From: Chlorobium sp. N1
GTDB lineage: Bacteria; Bacteroidota; Chlorobiia; Chlorobiales; Chlorobiaceae
NCBI RefSeq assembly: GCF_004332115.1
Contig: NZ_SJPA01000001.1
Location: forward strand, 620,001 to 684,000
Length of the DNA stretch: 64,000 bases
Direction of reading: 5' to 3'
The notes beneath the pieces were generated by a model. That model searched no databases. It worked only from the letters and a program-made list of their open reading frames with translations, and had not been told where the DNA came from. This document shows, piece by piece, positions 50,664 through 58,383 of this stretch (positions are counted from its first letter, which is position 1; each line of letters begins with the position of its first letter). The translations under genes and the position numbers were made by a program.

Positions 50664-53122
50664 ACATCCCGAACAAACCAGCCCTCACCCTTCTGCTCGC
50701 AGCACTCCTCGCATCCCCGTCGAAAGGGGCCGAAGCCCTTGCGGCGCCGGCAACCGCCGCGCAGCCGCAGGAGGAACTCTTCACCGTCGCCTCCATCTCG
50801 TTCAGCGGCCTGCAGGCGCTCAAGGAGGAGGACCTCAAGGGCAGCCTCCCCCTGAAAGAGGGCCAGCGCATCCCGATTCCCGGCCCGGAACTCTCCGGCG
50901 CCATGCAGTACCTCTGGAACCTCGGCTACTTCAGCGACATCACGATCGAGCGCCAGGACCTCGGCGGACGCAGGATCGCACTCAAGTTCAGGGTCGGCGA
51001 GCTCCCGGTGCTCGACGCCGTCGCCTTCAGGGGAAACAAGAAGATCAAGACGGAGGAACTGGAAAAGACCGCAACCCTCCCGCTCACGAAGACCGTGACC
51101 GAGCAGGAGCTCGTCACCGCGGCGAACAAGATCGAGAAGCTGTACGCCGGCAAGGGCTACCTCACCGCAGGTGCAGAGTTCAAGCTCCAGAAGTCCGAAA
51201 AAACGAACCACGTCACCGCGCTCTTCACCATCAGCGAAGGAAAGAAAGTCTCTATCGAGAAGATCACCTTCCACGGCAACAAGGCCTTCGACCAGGGCAA
51301 ACTGCGCGGCGTCCTGAAGGAGACCCACCAGAACTCCTGGTGGCGGAGAATCTTCGGCAGCCCGAAACTCGACCGGGACAAGCTGCAGGAGGACAAGGAC
51401 CTGCTCGTGGAGTTCTACCGCAACAACGGCTACCGCGACGCCCGCATCCTGCGCCACGAGGTCTCCTACACGAAGAACAACAAGGGGCTCCTGCTCGACC
51501 TCTACCTCTATGAAGGTCCCGAGTACCACATCCGCAACATCACCTGGACCGGCAACTCGAAGGACTTCGCGACCACGGAGATCCTGAACGCAACCTTCGC
51601 CATCAAGAAAGGCGACCTCTACAACGCCAAGCGGATCCAGGAAAGGCTCAACTACTCTGAGGACAACACCGACGTCAGCTCCCTCTACCTCGACCGCGGC
51701 TACCTCGCCTACCGGGCAAAGCTGCAGGAGCAGGTGGTGCAGCCCGACTCGATAGACCTTCTGATCAACATCGAAGAGGGCGGACAGTTCCAGCTCGACA
51801 GGATCGGCATCAAGGGCAACACCAAAACGAAGGACCATGTCATCCGCCGCGAGCTCCACACCGTACCTGGCGACATGTTCAGCCGCAAGAACGTCGTGCG
51901 CAGCGTCCGCGAGCTCAACATGCTCAACTACTTCAACCCGGAGACCCTGCAGCCCGACATCGATCCGCATCCTGAAACGAGCACCGTCGACCTCACCTAC
52001 AACGTCGAAGAGAAGCAGACCGACACCTTCAACGCCTCCGTCGGGTACAGCGATGCCGGCTTCACCGGCGGCCTCGGCGTAACCTTCAACAACTTCTCGC
52101 TCGAGGACATTTTCAAGGCCGAGGCCTACAAGCCCATCCCGCATGGCGACGGCCAGAAACTCGGATTCCAGTGGCAGTTCGGCAGCGACGAGTACCGGAC
52201 CCTCTCGCTCAACTTCACCGAGCCCTGGGCGTTCGACACCCCGACATCGGTCGGATTCTCTGCCTTTACGAGCCACCGCTCCTACGACTACACCGACGAC
52301 GGGGAATACAACCCGAAACCGGTCGACCAGTACGGCACGACCCTCTCCGTCGGCAAGCGCCTCAGCTGGCCCGACGACTACTTCTCCGTCAACTGGCGCC
52401 TGAAGTACCTGCACAGCGAAGGCGAGTTCCTCACCTTCATCGACAGCAGCGCGCCCCAGACGTCCGACGAGTACTCCGTCACCCAGACCATCACGCGCAA
52501 CAGCATCGACAACCCGATCTATCCGCGCAACGGCAGCAAGAACTGGATCTCTGCGCAGCTCGCCGGCGGCATCCTGCCCGGCACCGTCGACTTCTACAAG
52601 TTTACCGGCAGTTCCAGCTGGTATGTGCCGCTCAACCGCAAGTTCGTCCTGAACCTCTCGACCCAGCACGGCTACCTCGGAACGTTCTCCAGCAGCGACT
52701 ACATTCCCTACACCGAGTACTTCTACATGGGCGGCAGCGGCATGTCATCGCTCCCGACCGTGGCGTTGCGCGGCTACGACGACCGCAGCCTCGGCACGAA
52801 ACTCGGAGACGACTCGACCTCGGAACTCTACGGCGGAAAGATCTACTCGAAGTTCACCACCGAGGTCCGCTACCCGCTGACGCTCTCCTCCTCGGCCAGC
52901 GTCTACGCCCTCGTCTTCGCCGAGGCCGGCGACATCTGGATGAACGGCTCCGAGGTCGACTTCAGCAGCCTCAAGAAGTCCGCGGGCCTCGGACTGCGGC
53001 TGTTCCTCCCGATCATCGGCCAGGTCGGCATCGACTACGGCTACGGCTTCGACAAACCGCACCTGGACGCCGACAAGACCGGCTGGAACTTCCTCTTCAG
53101 CTTCGGCACCGGCATGGAATAA
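50660..53122 (+). CDS. bamA: outer membrane protein assembly factor BamA
   Basis: An 820-residue Omp85 protein. A signal peptide (about 1-23) is followed by POTRA repeats (about 40-430) with the recurring G-N-pattern (FRGNKKIKTEEL, FHGNKAFDQGKL, WTGNSKDFATTEIL, IKGNTKTKDHVIRREL), then a C-terminal barrel with the VRGY-type lid motif ALRGYDDRSLG and the GIDYGYGFD strand near the end. It inserts beta-barrel proteins in the outer membrane. The last residues GTGME are not the usual terminal aromatic. It is translationally coupled to uppS. Confidence 0.95.
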   Translation: MNIPNKPALTLLLAALLASPSKGAEALAAPATAAQPQEELFTVASISFSGLQALKEEDLKGSLPLKEGQRIPIPGPELSGAMQYLWNLGYFSDITIERQDLGGRRIALKFRVGELPVLDAVAFRGNKKIKTEELEKTATLPLTKTVTEQELVTAANKIEKLYAGKGYLTAGAEFKLQKSEKTNHVTALFTISEGKKVSIEKITFHGNKAFDQGKLRGVLKETHQNSWWRRIFGSPKLDRDKLQEDKDLLVEFYRNNGYRDARILRHEVSYTKNNKGLLLDLYLYEGPEYHIRNITWTGNSKDFATTEILNATFAIKKGDLYNAKRIQERLNYSEDNTDVSSLYLDRGYLAYRAKLQEQVVQPDSIDLLINIEEGGQFQLDRIGIKGNTKTKDHVIRRELHTVPGDMFSRKNVVRSVRELNMLNYFNPETLQPDIDPHPETSTVDLTYNVEEKQTDTFNASVGYSDAGFTGGLGVTFNNFSLEDIFKAEAYKPIPHGDGQKLGFQWQFGSDEYRTLSLNFTEPWAFDTPTSVGFSAFTSHRSYDYTDDGEYNPKPVDQYGTTLSVGKRLSWPDDYFSVNWRLKYLHSEGEFLTFIDSSAPQTSDEYSVTQTITRNSIDNPIYPRNGSKNWISAQLAGGILPGTVDFYKFTGSSSWYVPLNRKFVLNLSTQHGYLGTFSSSDYIPYTEYFYMGGSGMSSLPTVALRGYDDRSLGTKLGDDSTSELYGGKIYSKFTTEVRYPLTLSSSASVYALVFAEAGDIWMNGSEVDFSSLKKSAGLGLRLFLPIIGQVGIDYGYGFDKPHLDADKTGWNFLFSFGTGME

Positions 53123-53146
53123 GCCGACGCCCTACAGCACCACCCG

Positions 53147-53174
53147 AGCCGGCCCGTTGTGGCCGGCTTTTTTA
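53147..53174 (+). terminator. terminator after bamA
   Basis: AGCCGGCC (53147-53154) and GGCCGGCT (53161-53168) form an 8-bp stem with loop CGTTGT, followed by TTTTT. Confidence 0.92.
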
Positions 53175-53292
53175 TTCCCCGCAATCCTCGAATAGGCTTT
53201 GCCTCTACGCCAATTTTATATACATTATATATATGAATCCCCATTTCATGTAGTTCATGCATACATAACCGAAAAAGACGGACAACCACAAA

Positions 53293-53877
53293 ATGACAAC
53301 TACCATGAAAAAGAACATCGCGATCCTGGCTGCGGGGCTGGCATTTACGGGCTTTGCAGCTTCCCCGGCAATGGCGGCGGACCACTACATCAGCGGCAAC
53401 GCCGGCATCTCCTGGATGAACGACATCGACGACGCCCCGAACACCGCCGACAACCTCGTCATGGACGGCGGCTACATCGTGCTCGGTGCGCTCGGTTGCG
53501 ACTACGGCGACTACCGGCTCGAACTCGAGGGCGGCTACCAGCAGAGCGACGTCGACTTCTACAACACCAATGCTTCGGGCGGAGAGGTCCAGATCTACTC
53601 GCTGCTCGCCAACGGCTACTACGACATCGATGCCGGCGGGTTCGAGCCCTATGTGACGGCAGGCGTCGGCGTCGCCCAGATCAAGCTCCACGACATCGGC
53701 GCGACGAGCAGCAACGAGAACGCACTGGCCTACCAGATCGGTGCCGGCGTAGCCGTACCGGTCGGTGGCAGCGTGATGATCGACGCCCGCTACCGCTACT
53801 TCTCGACGATGGAGTTCCTGAACGATTCTCAGGCCGGTACGCACAGCGTCCTGCTCGGTCTGCGCGTCGGACTCTGA
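53293..53877 (+). CDS. small outer-membrane beta-barrel protein (OmpA/OmpW-like porin family)
   Basis: A 194-residue protein with a signal peptide (Lys5-Lys7, hydrophobic core, cut near AMA at about 28). It has about eight alternating strands rich in Gly, Tyr and Asp, ending in LLGLRVGL. This is the outer membrane beta-barrel 27 type. Its role is unknown, perhaps a minor porin or surface protein. ATG 53293 and ATG 53305 are both in frame; the second gives the more compact MKKN signal peptide. The upstream region is unusually AT-rich (TATATACATTATATATA near 53218-53234). A terminator follows. Confidence 0.8.
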   Translation: MTTTMKKNIAILAAGLAFTGFAASPAMAADHYISGNAGISWMNDIDDAPNTADNLVMDGGYIVLGALGCDYGDYRLELEGGYQQSDVDFYNTNASGGEVQIYSLLANGYYDIDAGGFEPYVTAGVGVAQIKLHDIGATSSNENALAYQIGAGVAVPVGGSVMIDARYRYFSTMEFLNDSQAGTHSVLLGLRVGL

Positions 53878-53907
53878 GCCGCATCGTTCAGAATTGGGCG
53901 CACCCAA

Positions 53908-53937
53908 GAAAAAAGGAGGCATCTGCCTCCTTTTTTT
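53908..53937. terminator. bidirectional terminator
   Basis: GGAGGC-ATCT-GCCTCC flanked by AAAAAA and TTTTTTT lies between the convergent barrel-protein and bifunctional-nuclease genes. Confidence 0.9.
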
Positions 53938-53964
53938 ATTATGACAACCCTGTTCGGCGCTCCC

Positions 53965-54576
53965 TCAGGAGCTGCTCCTGAGGCGTGAGATCTCATCACG
54001 CAGCCTGGCGGCCTCCTCGTAGTTCTCGCTCTGTACCGCCTCGGCAAGCGCCGACTGCAGCTCTTCGAGCTTCGCACCGGGCCCCGGAGGGGGTAATGGC
54101 GCCTCGAGTTCCTCGATACCACCCTCTTCGGACACGAACTCCGAGGCAGCCTCATCCTCTTCCTTCTGCTCCTCCTTTATGCCCGCCTCGGCCATGATCT
54201 CCTCACTCACATACACCGGAGCGCCGAAGCGGACCGCAATGGCGATGGCGTCGCTCGGGCGTGCGTCGATCTCCTGGACTATGCCGTTGACCTCGCAGAC
54301 CACCTTCGCGTAGAAGGTTTCGTTATGAAGTTCGTCGATGAAGATTTCGTTGACGTGCAGGTCGAAGGCGTCTGCCACGTTTTTGAACAGGTCGTGGGTG
54401 AAAGGCCGCGGAGGCTTGATGTTCTCGAGCTTCAGGGCGATGGCCTGCGCCTCGAACCCGCCGATGATGATCGGAAGCCGGCGGCTGCCCTCGAGTTCGT
54501 AGAGGATGAGGGCGTAGGCGCCGTTCGCATGCGGGCTTGTCGACAGCCCGAGTATGTCTACCTGTACTTTGTCCAT
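53965..54576 (-). CDS. bifunctional nuclease family protein (DUF151) with UvrB/UvrC motif
   Basis: A 203-residue protein. Residues about 1-135 form the BFN/DUF151 domain (VDILGLSTSPHANGAYALILYE, LPIIIGGFEAQAIALKLE, RPSDAIAIAVRFGAPVYV). Residues about 168-200 are a UvrB/UvrC interaction helix pair (ALAEAVQSENYEEAARLRDEIS). The acidic linker between them is low complexity. Similar proteins are common in Bacteroidota/Chlorobiota; nuclease activity is assigned by family, and the biological role is unclear. It follows etfA by 62 bases. Confidence 0.88.
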   Translation of the reverse strand: MDKVQVDILGLSTSPHANGAYALILYELEGSRRLPIIIGGFEAQAIALKLENIKPPRPFTHDLFKNVADAFDLHVNEIFIDELHNETFYAKVVCEVNGIVQEIDARPSDAIAIAVRFGAPVYVSEEIMAEAGIKEEQKEEDEAASEFVSEEGGIEELEAPLPPPGPGAKLEELQSALAEAVQSENYEEAARLRDEISRLRSSS

Positions 54577-54638
54577 ATGGCGGTCTCTCTGCAGGGAATT
54601 GCGTTCACAGTCTCAACGTCAATGTACTCTTAATCATT

Positions 54639-55583
54639 TCATTTCCGCAACTCCCGCACCGCTTCGATGAAGGCGGGAAGGGCCGTGTGGAGATCGGCCA
54701 CGAAACCGTAGTCGGCCACAGCGAAAATCGGAGCATGGGGATCGGTGTTGATGGCGACCACCGTGCCGGCGCGGGCGATGCCGGCGAGGTGCTGCACCGC
54801 ACCGGAGACGCCGCAGGCGATGTAGAGGTCCGCAGAGACGGAGCGGCCGGTCTGGCCGACCTGCTCCGCATGCGGGCGCCACCCCAGGTCGACGGCCGCA
54901 CGGCTGGCGCCGACCGCCCCGCCGAGGAGCGAGGCGAGTTCCTCGAGCAGCCGGAACCCTTCAGCCCCCCCGACGCCCCTGCCGCCGGCAACGACGACCC
55001 GGGCCTCGCCGACGTCCGCCAGGCCGACCCGCATCACCAGCTCGCGGAGGACGGGCCCGGGATCAGCTCCTGCGGAAACGGGAAGTTCCACGACACGCAT
55101 CGGCTCCCCCCCGCCTCGCTCCTGCCGGCCGGCGGAGGAAGCGACGCTGTGGATGCGGATCTCGGCATCTGGGCGGAACCCGGCCAGGGCCGCGCCGGAA
55201 TAGACCGGTCGCAGGCAGCCATCAGGTCCGCCGCACCCACCGAGGAGAGCGGCCCGAAGCCGGACACTGAGAAGGGGTGCGAGGTCGGCGGAGAGGGCCC
55301 CCTCGGCGAAATACACCTCGGCGGCGCCTTCCCGGCGCACGGCCTCTTCAACGAGTGCGGCGTAAGGCTCCCGGCCGTAGAGGCCGAGCGACGGGTCGGC
55401 GGCGTGGTAGAGGGTGCCGGCGGCGGCGGGGAGCATCCCCTCATCGACAGGGCCGGCGAGCACGGCCGCAATGGGACCCTCGCCCCGGAGACCGGCCATC
55501 TCCCGGACACGGGACAGGAGGTCGAGCGAAGCGTCCTTCAGCCGGCCTTCGCGCTGTTCGAGGAAGACGAGATGGCGTCCCAT
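54639..55583 (-). CDS. etfA: electron transfer flavoprotein subunit alpha
   Basis: A 314-residue protein. The N-terminal half is the ETF alpha/beta-type domain. The C-terminal FAD domain includes VVAGGRGVGGAEGF near 195-208, DLGWRPHAEQVGQTGRSVSADLYIACGVSGAVQHLAGI and INTDPHAPIF. It pairs with EtfB to carry electrons from flavin dehydrogenases. The start overlaps the etfB stop (TAATG). The electron donor and acceptor are unknown; no acyl-CoA dehydrogenase or quinone oxidoreductase partner is in the window. A longer frame upstream lies inside etfB and is not used. Confidence 0.92.
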   Translation of the reverse strand: MGRHLVFLEQREGRLKDASLDLLSRVREMAGLRGEGPIAAVLAGPVDEGMLPAAAGTLYHAADPSLGLYGREPYAALVEEAVRREGAAEVYFAEGALSADLAPLLSVRLRAALLGGCGGPDGCLRPVYSGAALAGFRPDAEIRIHSVASSAGRQERGGGEPMRVVELPVSAGADPGPVLRELVMRVGLADVGEARVVVAGGRGVGGAEGFRLLEELASLLGGAVGASRAAVDLGWRPHAEQVGQTGRSVSADLYIACGVSGAVQHLAGIARAGTVVAINTDPHAPIFAVADYGFVADLHTALPAFIEAVRELRK

Positions 55584-56329
55584 TAAAGTACCTCCCCTTT
55601 CCGGAGCAGGCGCACCAGCTCCCGGACGTCCCCGGCCATGCGGCACTCCTTGTGCCGCTCTGCCGGCCGGAGGGATTCGAGCGACACCCTCGGCTCCGGA
55701 ACGTCCCGGGCAGAAAGCACCTCGACGGGTTTCTTCCGGGCCTCCATGACCCCCTTCATGCTGGTCTTGCGCGGCGTGTTCAGCCCCTTCTCCGCCGAGA
55801 GCAGGATCGGAAGCCGCGCCTCGAAGCGCTCGAGCCCCCCCTCGATCTCGCGCTCGAGCCGGAGCGTGCCGTCCGGCGCCGCCTCGAGCTTCGTCACCCC
55901 GCTGAGGGAAGGAACTCCGAGAAGGGTGGCAAGCATGCCCGGCACCTCGCCGCTCCTGAAATCGGTCGACTCCCTGCCGCACAGGACAAGCTCCGGCACC
56001 GCCTCCCCGTAGACCGCCCTGAAGGCCTCCCGAAGAATGGAGGCGGTCTGCCACGGATCGCAGGACTCCGGGCCCTCGACGATGACGAGCCGGTCCGCTC
56101 CCATGGCGAGAGCCTTCTGGAGAAGCGGCTTCTTCGAGGCGGGAGCGACGCTGAAGACCCGAACCGTGGCGTCCCCCTGGCGCTCGCGCATGAGCAGCGC
56201 CTCCTCGAGGGCGTATTCGTCGTAGGGGTTGAGGACCTCGCTGATCCTGGACGTGTCGAGCGCTCCGTCCCGGAAACCGATGACGGACGCGGTATCCGGC
56301 ACAAGCGTGACGCAGACGGCTATCTCCAT
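55583..56329 (-). CDS. etfB: electron transfer flavoprotein subunit beta
   Basis: A 248-residue ETF beta subunit. The N-terminus VCVTLVPDT and NPYDEYALEEALLMRE are typical, the AMP/flavin-binding loop follows, LVLCGRESTDFRSGEVPGMLATLLGVP lies near 115-141, and a C-terminal arm wraps the alpha subunit. Whether it bifurcates electrons cannot be told. It lies after a tRNA terminator and probably has its own promoter in the 43-base gap, though none is clear. Confidence 0.92.
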   Translation of the reverse strand: MEIAVCVTLVPDTASVIGFRDGALDTSRISEVLNPYDEYALEEALLMRERQGDATVRVFSVAPASKKPLLQKALAMGADRLVIVEGPESCDPWQTASILREAFRAVYGEAVPELVLCGRESTDFRSGEVPGMLATLLGVPSLSGVTKLEAAPDGTLRLEREIEGGLERFEARLPILLSAEKGLNTPRKTSMKGVMEARKKPVEVLSARDVPEPRVSLESLRPAERHKECRMAGDVRELVRLLRKGEVL

Positions 56330-56372
56330 GGAAATCCCGTGTTGAAATGGTTGCGGTAAGGGTGGAAAGCAG

Positions 56373-56397
56373 AAAAGCCGCTCTGAAAGCGGCTTTT
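56373..56397 (-). terminator. terminator after tRNA-Leu
   Basis: AAAAGCCGCT / AGCGGCTTTT with a five-base loop lies just after the tRNA 3' end on the minus strand. Confidence 0.85.
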
Positions 56398-56402
56398 CGT
56401 TG

Positions 56403-56488
56403 TGTGCCCGAGAGGAGATTCGAACTCCTACACCTTTCGGCGCTACCCCCTCAAGATAGTGTGTCTACCAATTCCACCACTCGGGCAC
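56403..56488 (-). tRNA. tRNA-Leu (anticodon GAG)
   Basis: An 86-base class II tRNA. The acceptor GTGCCCG pairs with CGGGCAC, the anticodon stem CTATC/GGTAG holds loop TTGAGGG giving GAG, a long variable arm follows, and the T arm is GGAGTTCGAATCTCC. The 3' CCA is not encoded. Confidence 0.95.
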
Positions 56489-56519
56489 GTAAAAATCAAT
56501 GATCTGCAAGGAACATCAG

Positions 56520-56592
56520 TGAGAATAGAAGGGCTCGAACCTTCGACCCTCTGCTTAAAAGGCAGATGCTCTACCAACTGAGCTATATTCTC
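56520..56592 (-). tRNA. tRNA-Lys (anticodon TTT)
   Basis: A 73-base cloverleaf. The acceptor GAGAATA pairs with TATTCTC, the anticodon loop CTTTTAA gives TTT, and the T arm is GAAGGTTCGAGCCCTTC. The 3' CCA is not encoded. It precedes tRNA-Leu by 31 bases in the same transcript. Confidence 0.95.
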
Positions 56593-56626
56593 AACCTGTA
56601 CGATCGCTCAGCGACAACACCCGAAC

Positions 56627-56734
56627 TTACTTGTTCTGGTAACGCAGACGCTTCTTGTGACGATTCTTACGGCGCATCTTTTTACGCTTGTGGACCGCCA
56701 TCTTATGTCTTTTTCTCTTTTTTCCGCAGGGCAT
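56627..56734 (-). CDS. 35-residue AURKAIP1/COX24-domain protein (ribosome-associated)
   Basis: The peptide MPCGKKRKRHKMAVHKRKKM plus a further 15 residues ending RLRYQNK is almost entirely Lys, Arg and His. It matches the tiny AURKAIP1/COX24 domain proteins found across Bacteroidota and Chlorobiota, related to mitochondrial mS38. It is presumed to bind rRNA in the small subunit. GAGGAAAGG precedes the ATG by eight bases, and a TATATT promoter lies 34 bases upstream. It is co-transcribed with tRNA-Lys and tRNA-Leu. Such short genes are easily missed by gene finders. Confidence 0.85.
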   Translation of the reverse strand: MPCGKKRKRHKMAVHKRKKMRRKNRHKKRLRYQNK

Positions 56735-56767
56735 GTAGTAACCTTTCCTCTTGTTTTAAAGGCTGAT

Positions 56768-56773
56768 AATATA
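56768..56773 (-). promoter_or_regulatory. candidate -10 box for the AURKAIP1-type gene and tRNA operon
   Basis: TATATT in the 13-mer TTCCTATATTATC, with TTTTTGG 16 bases upstream, lies 34 bases before the ATG at 56734. It is the same 13-mer as upstream of tRNA-Phe. Confidence 0.55.
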
Positions 56774-56822
56774 GGAACATTTTTCTAAACCAAAAACAGA
56801 AAATGCAAAAAATCTCTAAACA

Positions 56823-58112
56823 TCATCGATTCATGTACTTGAAGAACTCCTTGTTGTCCTTCGTGTCGGAGAGTTTCTCGCGCATGAACTCCATGCACTC
56901 GATCGGATTCTTCTCGGCGAGGTACTTGCGGAGCAGCCAGGTGCGCGAGAGCTCCTCCTGGCTGAAGAGCAGCTCCTCCTTGCGCGTTCCGGAACGGAGG
57001 ATGTCGATGGCCGGGAAGATGCGCCGCTCGCTGAGCCGGCGGTCGAGCACGAGTTCCATGTTGCCGGTGCCCTTGAACTCCTCGAAGATGACGTCGTCCA
57101 TGCGCGAGCCGGTGTCGACGAGCGCCGTGGCGATGATGGTGAGGCTTCCCCCCTCCTCGATGTTGCGGGCCGCGCCGAAGAACCGCTTCGGCTTGGTCAG
57201 CGCGTTGGCGTCGATACCGCCCGAGAGGATCTTGCCGGAGTGCGGGATGATGGTGTTGTGGGCGCGGGCGAGGCGGGTGATCGAGTCGAGCAGGATCACG
57301 ACGTCGCGTCCGACCTCGACGAGACGCTTGGCCTTCTCCATGACCATGTCGGCCACCTGGACGTGGCGCTCGGGGTCCTCGTCGAAGGTGGAGCTGACCA
57401 CCTCGGCCTCGACGCTGCGGGCCATGTCGGTGACCTCCTCGGGGCGCTCGTCGATGAGCAGCACGATGAGGTAGACCTCGGGGTGGTTCTTGATGATGGC
57501 GTTGGCCACCATCTGCAGCAGCATGGTCTTGCCGGTCTTGGGCTGTGCGACGATGAGTCCGCGCTGGCCCTTGCCGATCGGGGTGAAGATGTCCATGATG
57601 CGCCCGCAGTACTCGTTCTGCTTGGTCTCGAGCTTCAGCCGCTCATGGGGGAAGAGCGGCGTGAGGTTCTCGAAGAAGGGCCGCTCGCGCGTGATTTCCG
57701 GCTCGGCGCCGTCGATGGTGTTGATTTTGAGCAGCGCGAAGAACCGCTCGCCCTCCTTCGGGGCCCTCACCTGGCCGCAGACCGTGTCGCCGGTCCGCAT
57801 GCTGAAGCGCTTGATCTGGGAGGGAGAGACGTAGATGTCGTCGGGAGAGGAGAGGTAGTTGTAGTTCGGGGAGCGGAGAAACCCGTAGCCTTCGGGGATC
57901 ACCTGCAGGACGCCGGTATTGACCATGACGTTGCCGCTTTCGGGATCGGAGCTCTTCTGCGACTGCGCCTCGATGATCTTGAAGATCAGCTCCTCCTTGC
58001 GGAGCCCTGCGGCCGAGACGCCGATCTCCTTGGCCATGGCGTTCAGCTCGTAAACCTTCTTCTTCTGGAGCATGTTGATGTCCAGACTTTTGGCGACGGG
58101 ATTGTTCGACAT
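56823..58112 (-). CDS. rho: transcription termination factor Rho
   Basis: A 429-residue hexameric RNA helicase. The N-terminal helical domain is [29 protein letters not shown]. The RNA-binding cold-shock-like domain includes [35 protein letters not shown]. Walker A is PKTGKT (191-196), the Q-loop [19 protein letters not shown] follows, and the R-loop [15 protein letters not shown] lies beyond. The start at ATG 58112 gives the family N-terminus; the frame continues upstream without homology. It has a long 5' leader. Confidence 0.96.
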   Translation of the reverse strand: MSNNPVAKSLDINMLQKKKVYELNAMAKEIGVSAAGLRKEELIFKIIEAQSQKSSDPESGNVMVNTGVLQVIPEGYGFLRSPNYNYLSSPDDIYVSPSQIKRFSMRTGDTVCGQVRAPKEGERFFALLKINTIDGAEPEITRERPFFENLTPLFPHERLKLETKQNEYCGRIMDIFTPIGKGQRGLIVAQPKTGKTMLLQMVANAIIKNHPEVYLIVLLIDERPEEVTDMARSVEAEVVSSTFDEDPERHVQVADMVMEKAKRLVEVGRDVVILLDSITRLARAHNTIIPHSGKILSGGIDANALTKPKRFFGAARNIEEGGSLTIIATALVDTGSRMDDVIFEEFKGTGNMELVLDRRLSERRIFPAIDILRSGTRKEELLFSQEELSRTWLLRKYLAEKNPIECMEFMREKLSDTKDNKEFFKYMNR

Positions 58113-58347
58113 TGTACGGTGTGCTTGTGTTAAGCGCCTCTTGGAGCGCCTTCTATTGTATGACGGTGAGGACAAGGGAAGATCCGGTACCCGAATGCGG
58201 CACAGAACACGCCAAAGAGCGGCATGGAGCGGAGATGTACGGGGAGCGGATGTATTGGCAATGGGATAGTGTCGTGAAGAGGACCCTTTCGGCTGCTGGA
58301 GCCGGAACTGAAACCAACGAATTCGTTATAACGGCGGATCCTACTTA
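58113..58347 (-). promoter_or_regulatory. C-rich untranslated leader of rho (rut-like)
   Basis: About 235 bases separate a TATATT box from the rho ATG without a credible coding frame. On the minus strand the stretch 58217-58280 has 29 C and only 7 G in 64 bases, with many pyrimidine-C steps and little self-pairing. Rho loads on such C-over-G bubbles, and several bacteria regulate rho by Rho-dependent attenuation in its leader. A direct repeat AGGCGCT lies near 58132-58153. Confidence 0.5.
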
Positions 58348-58353
58348 AATATA
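58348..58353 (-). promoter_or_regulatory. candidate -10 box (TATATT) for rho
   Basis: TATATT on the minus strand lies 30 bases after the folC stop, preceded by T-rich sequence. It is the only AT-rich promoter-like element in the folC-rho gap. Confidence 0.45.
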
Positions 58354-58383
58354 CAACTTTTTAGCTCGTTAAAAAAAAACGGT

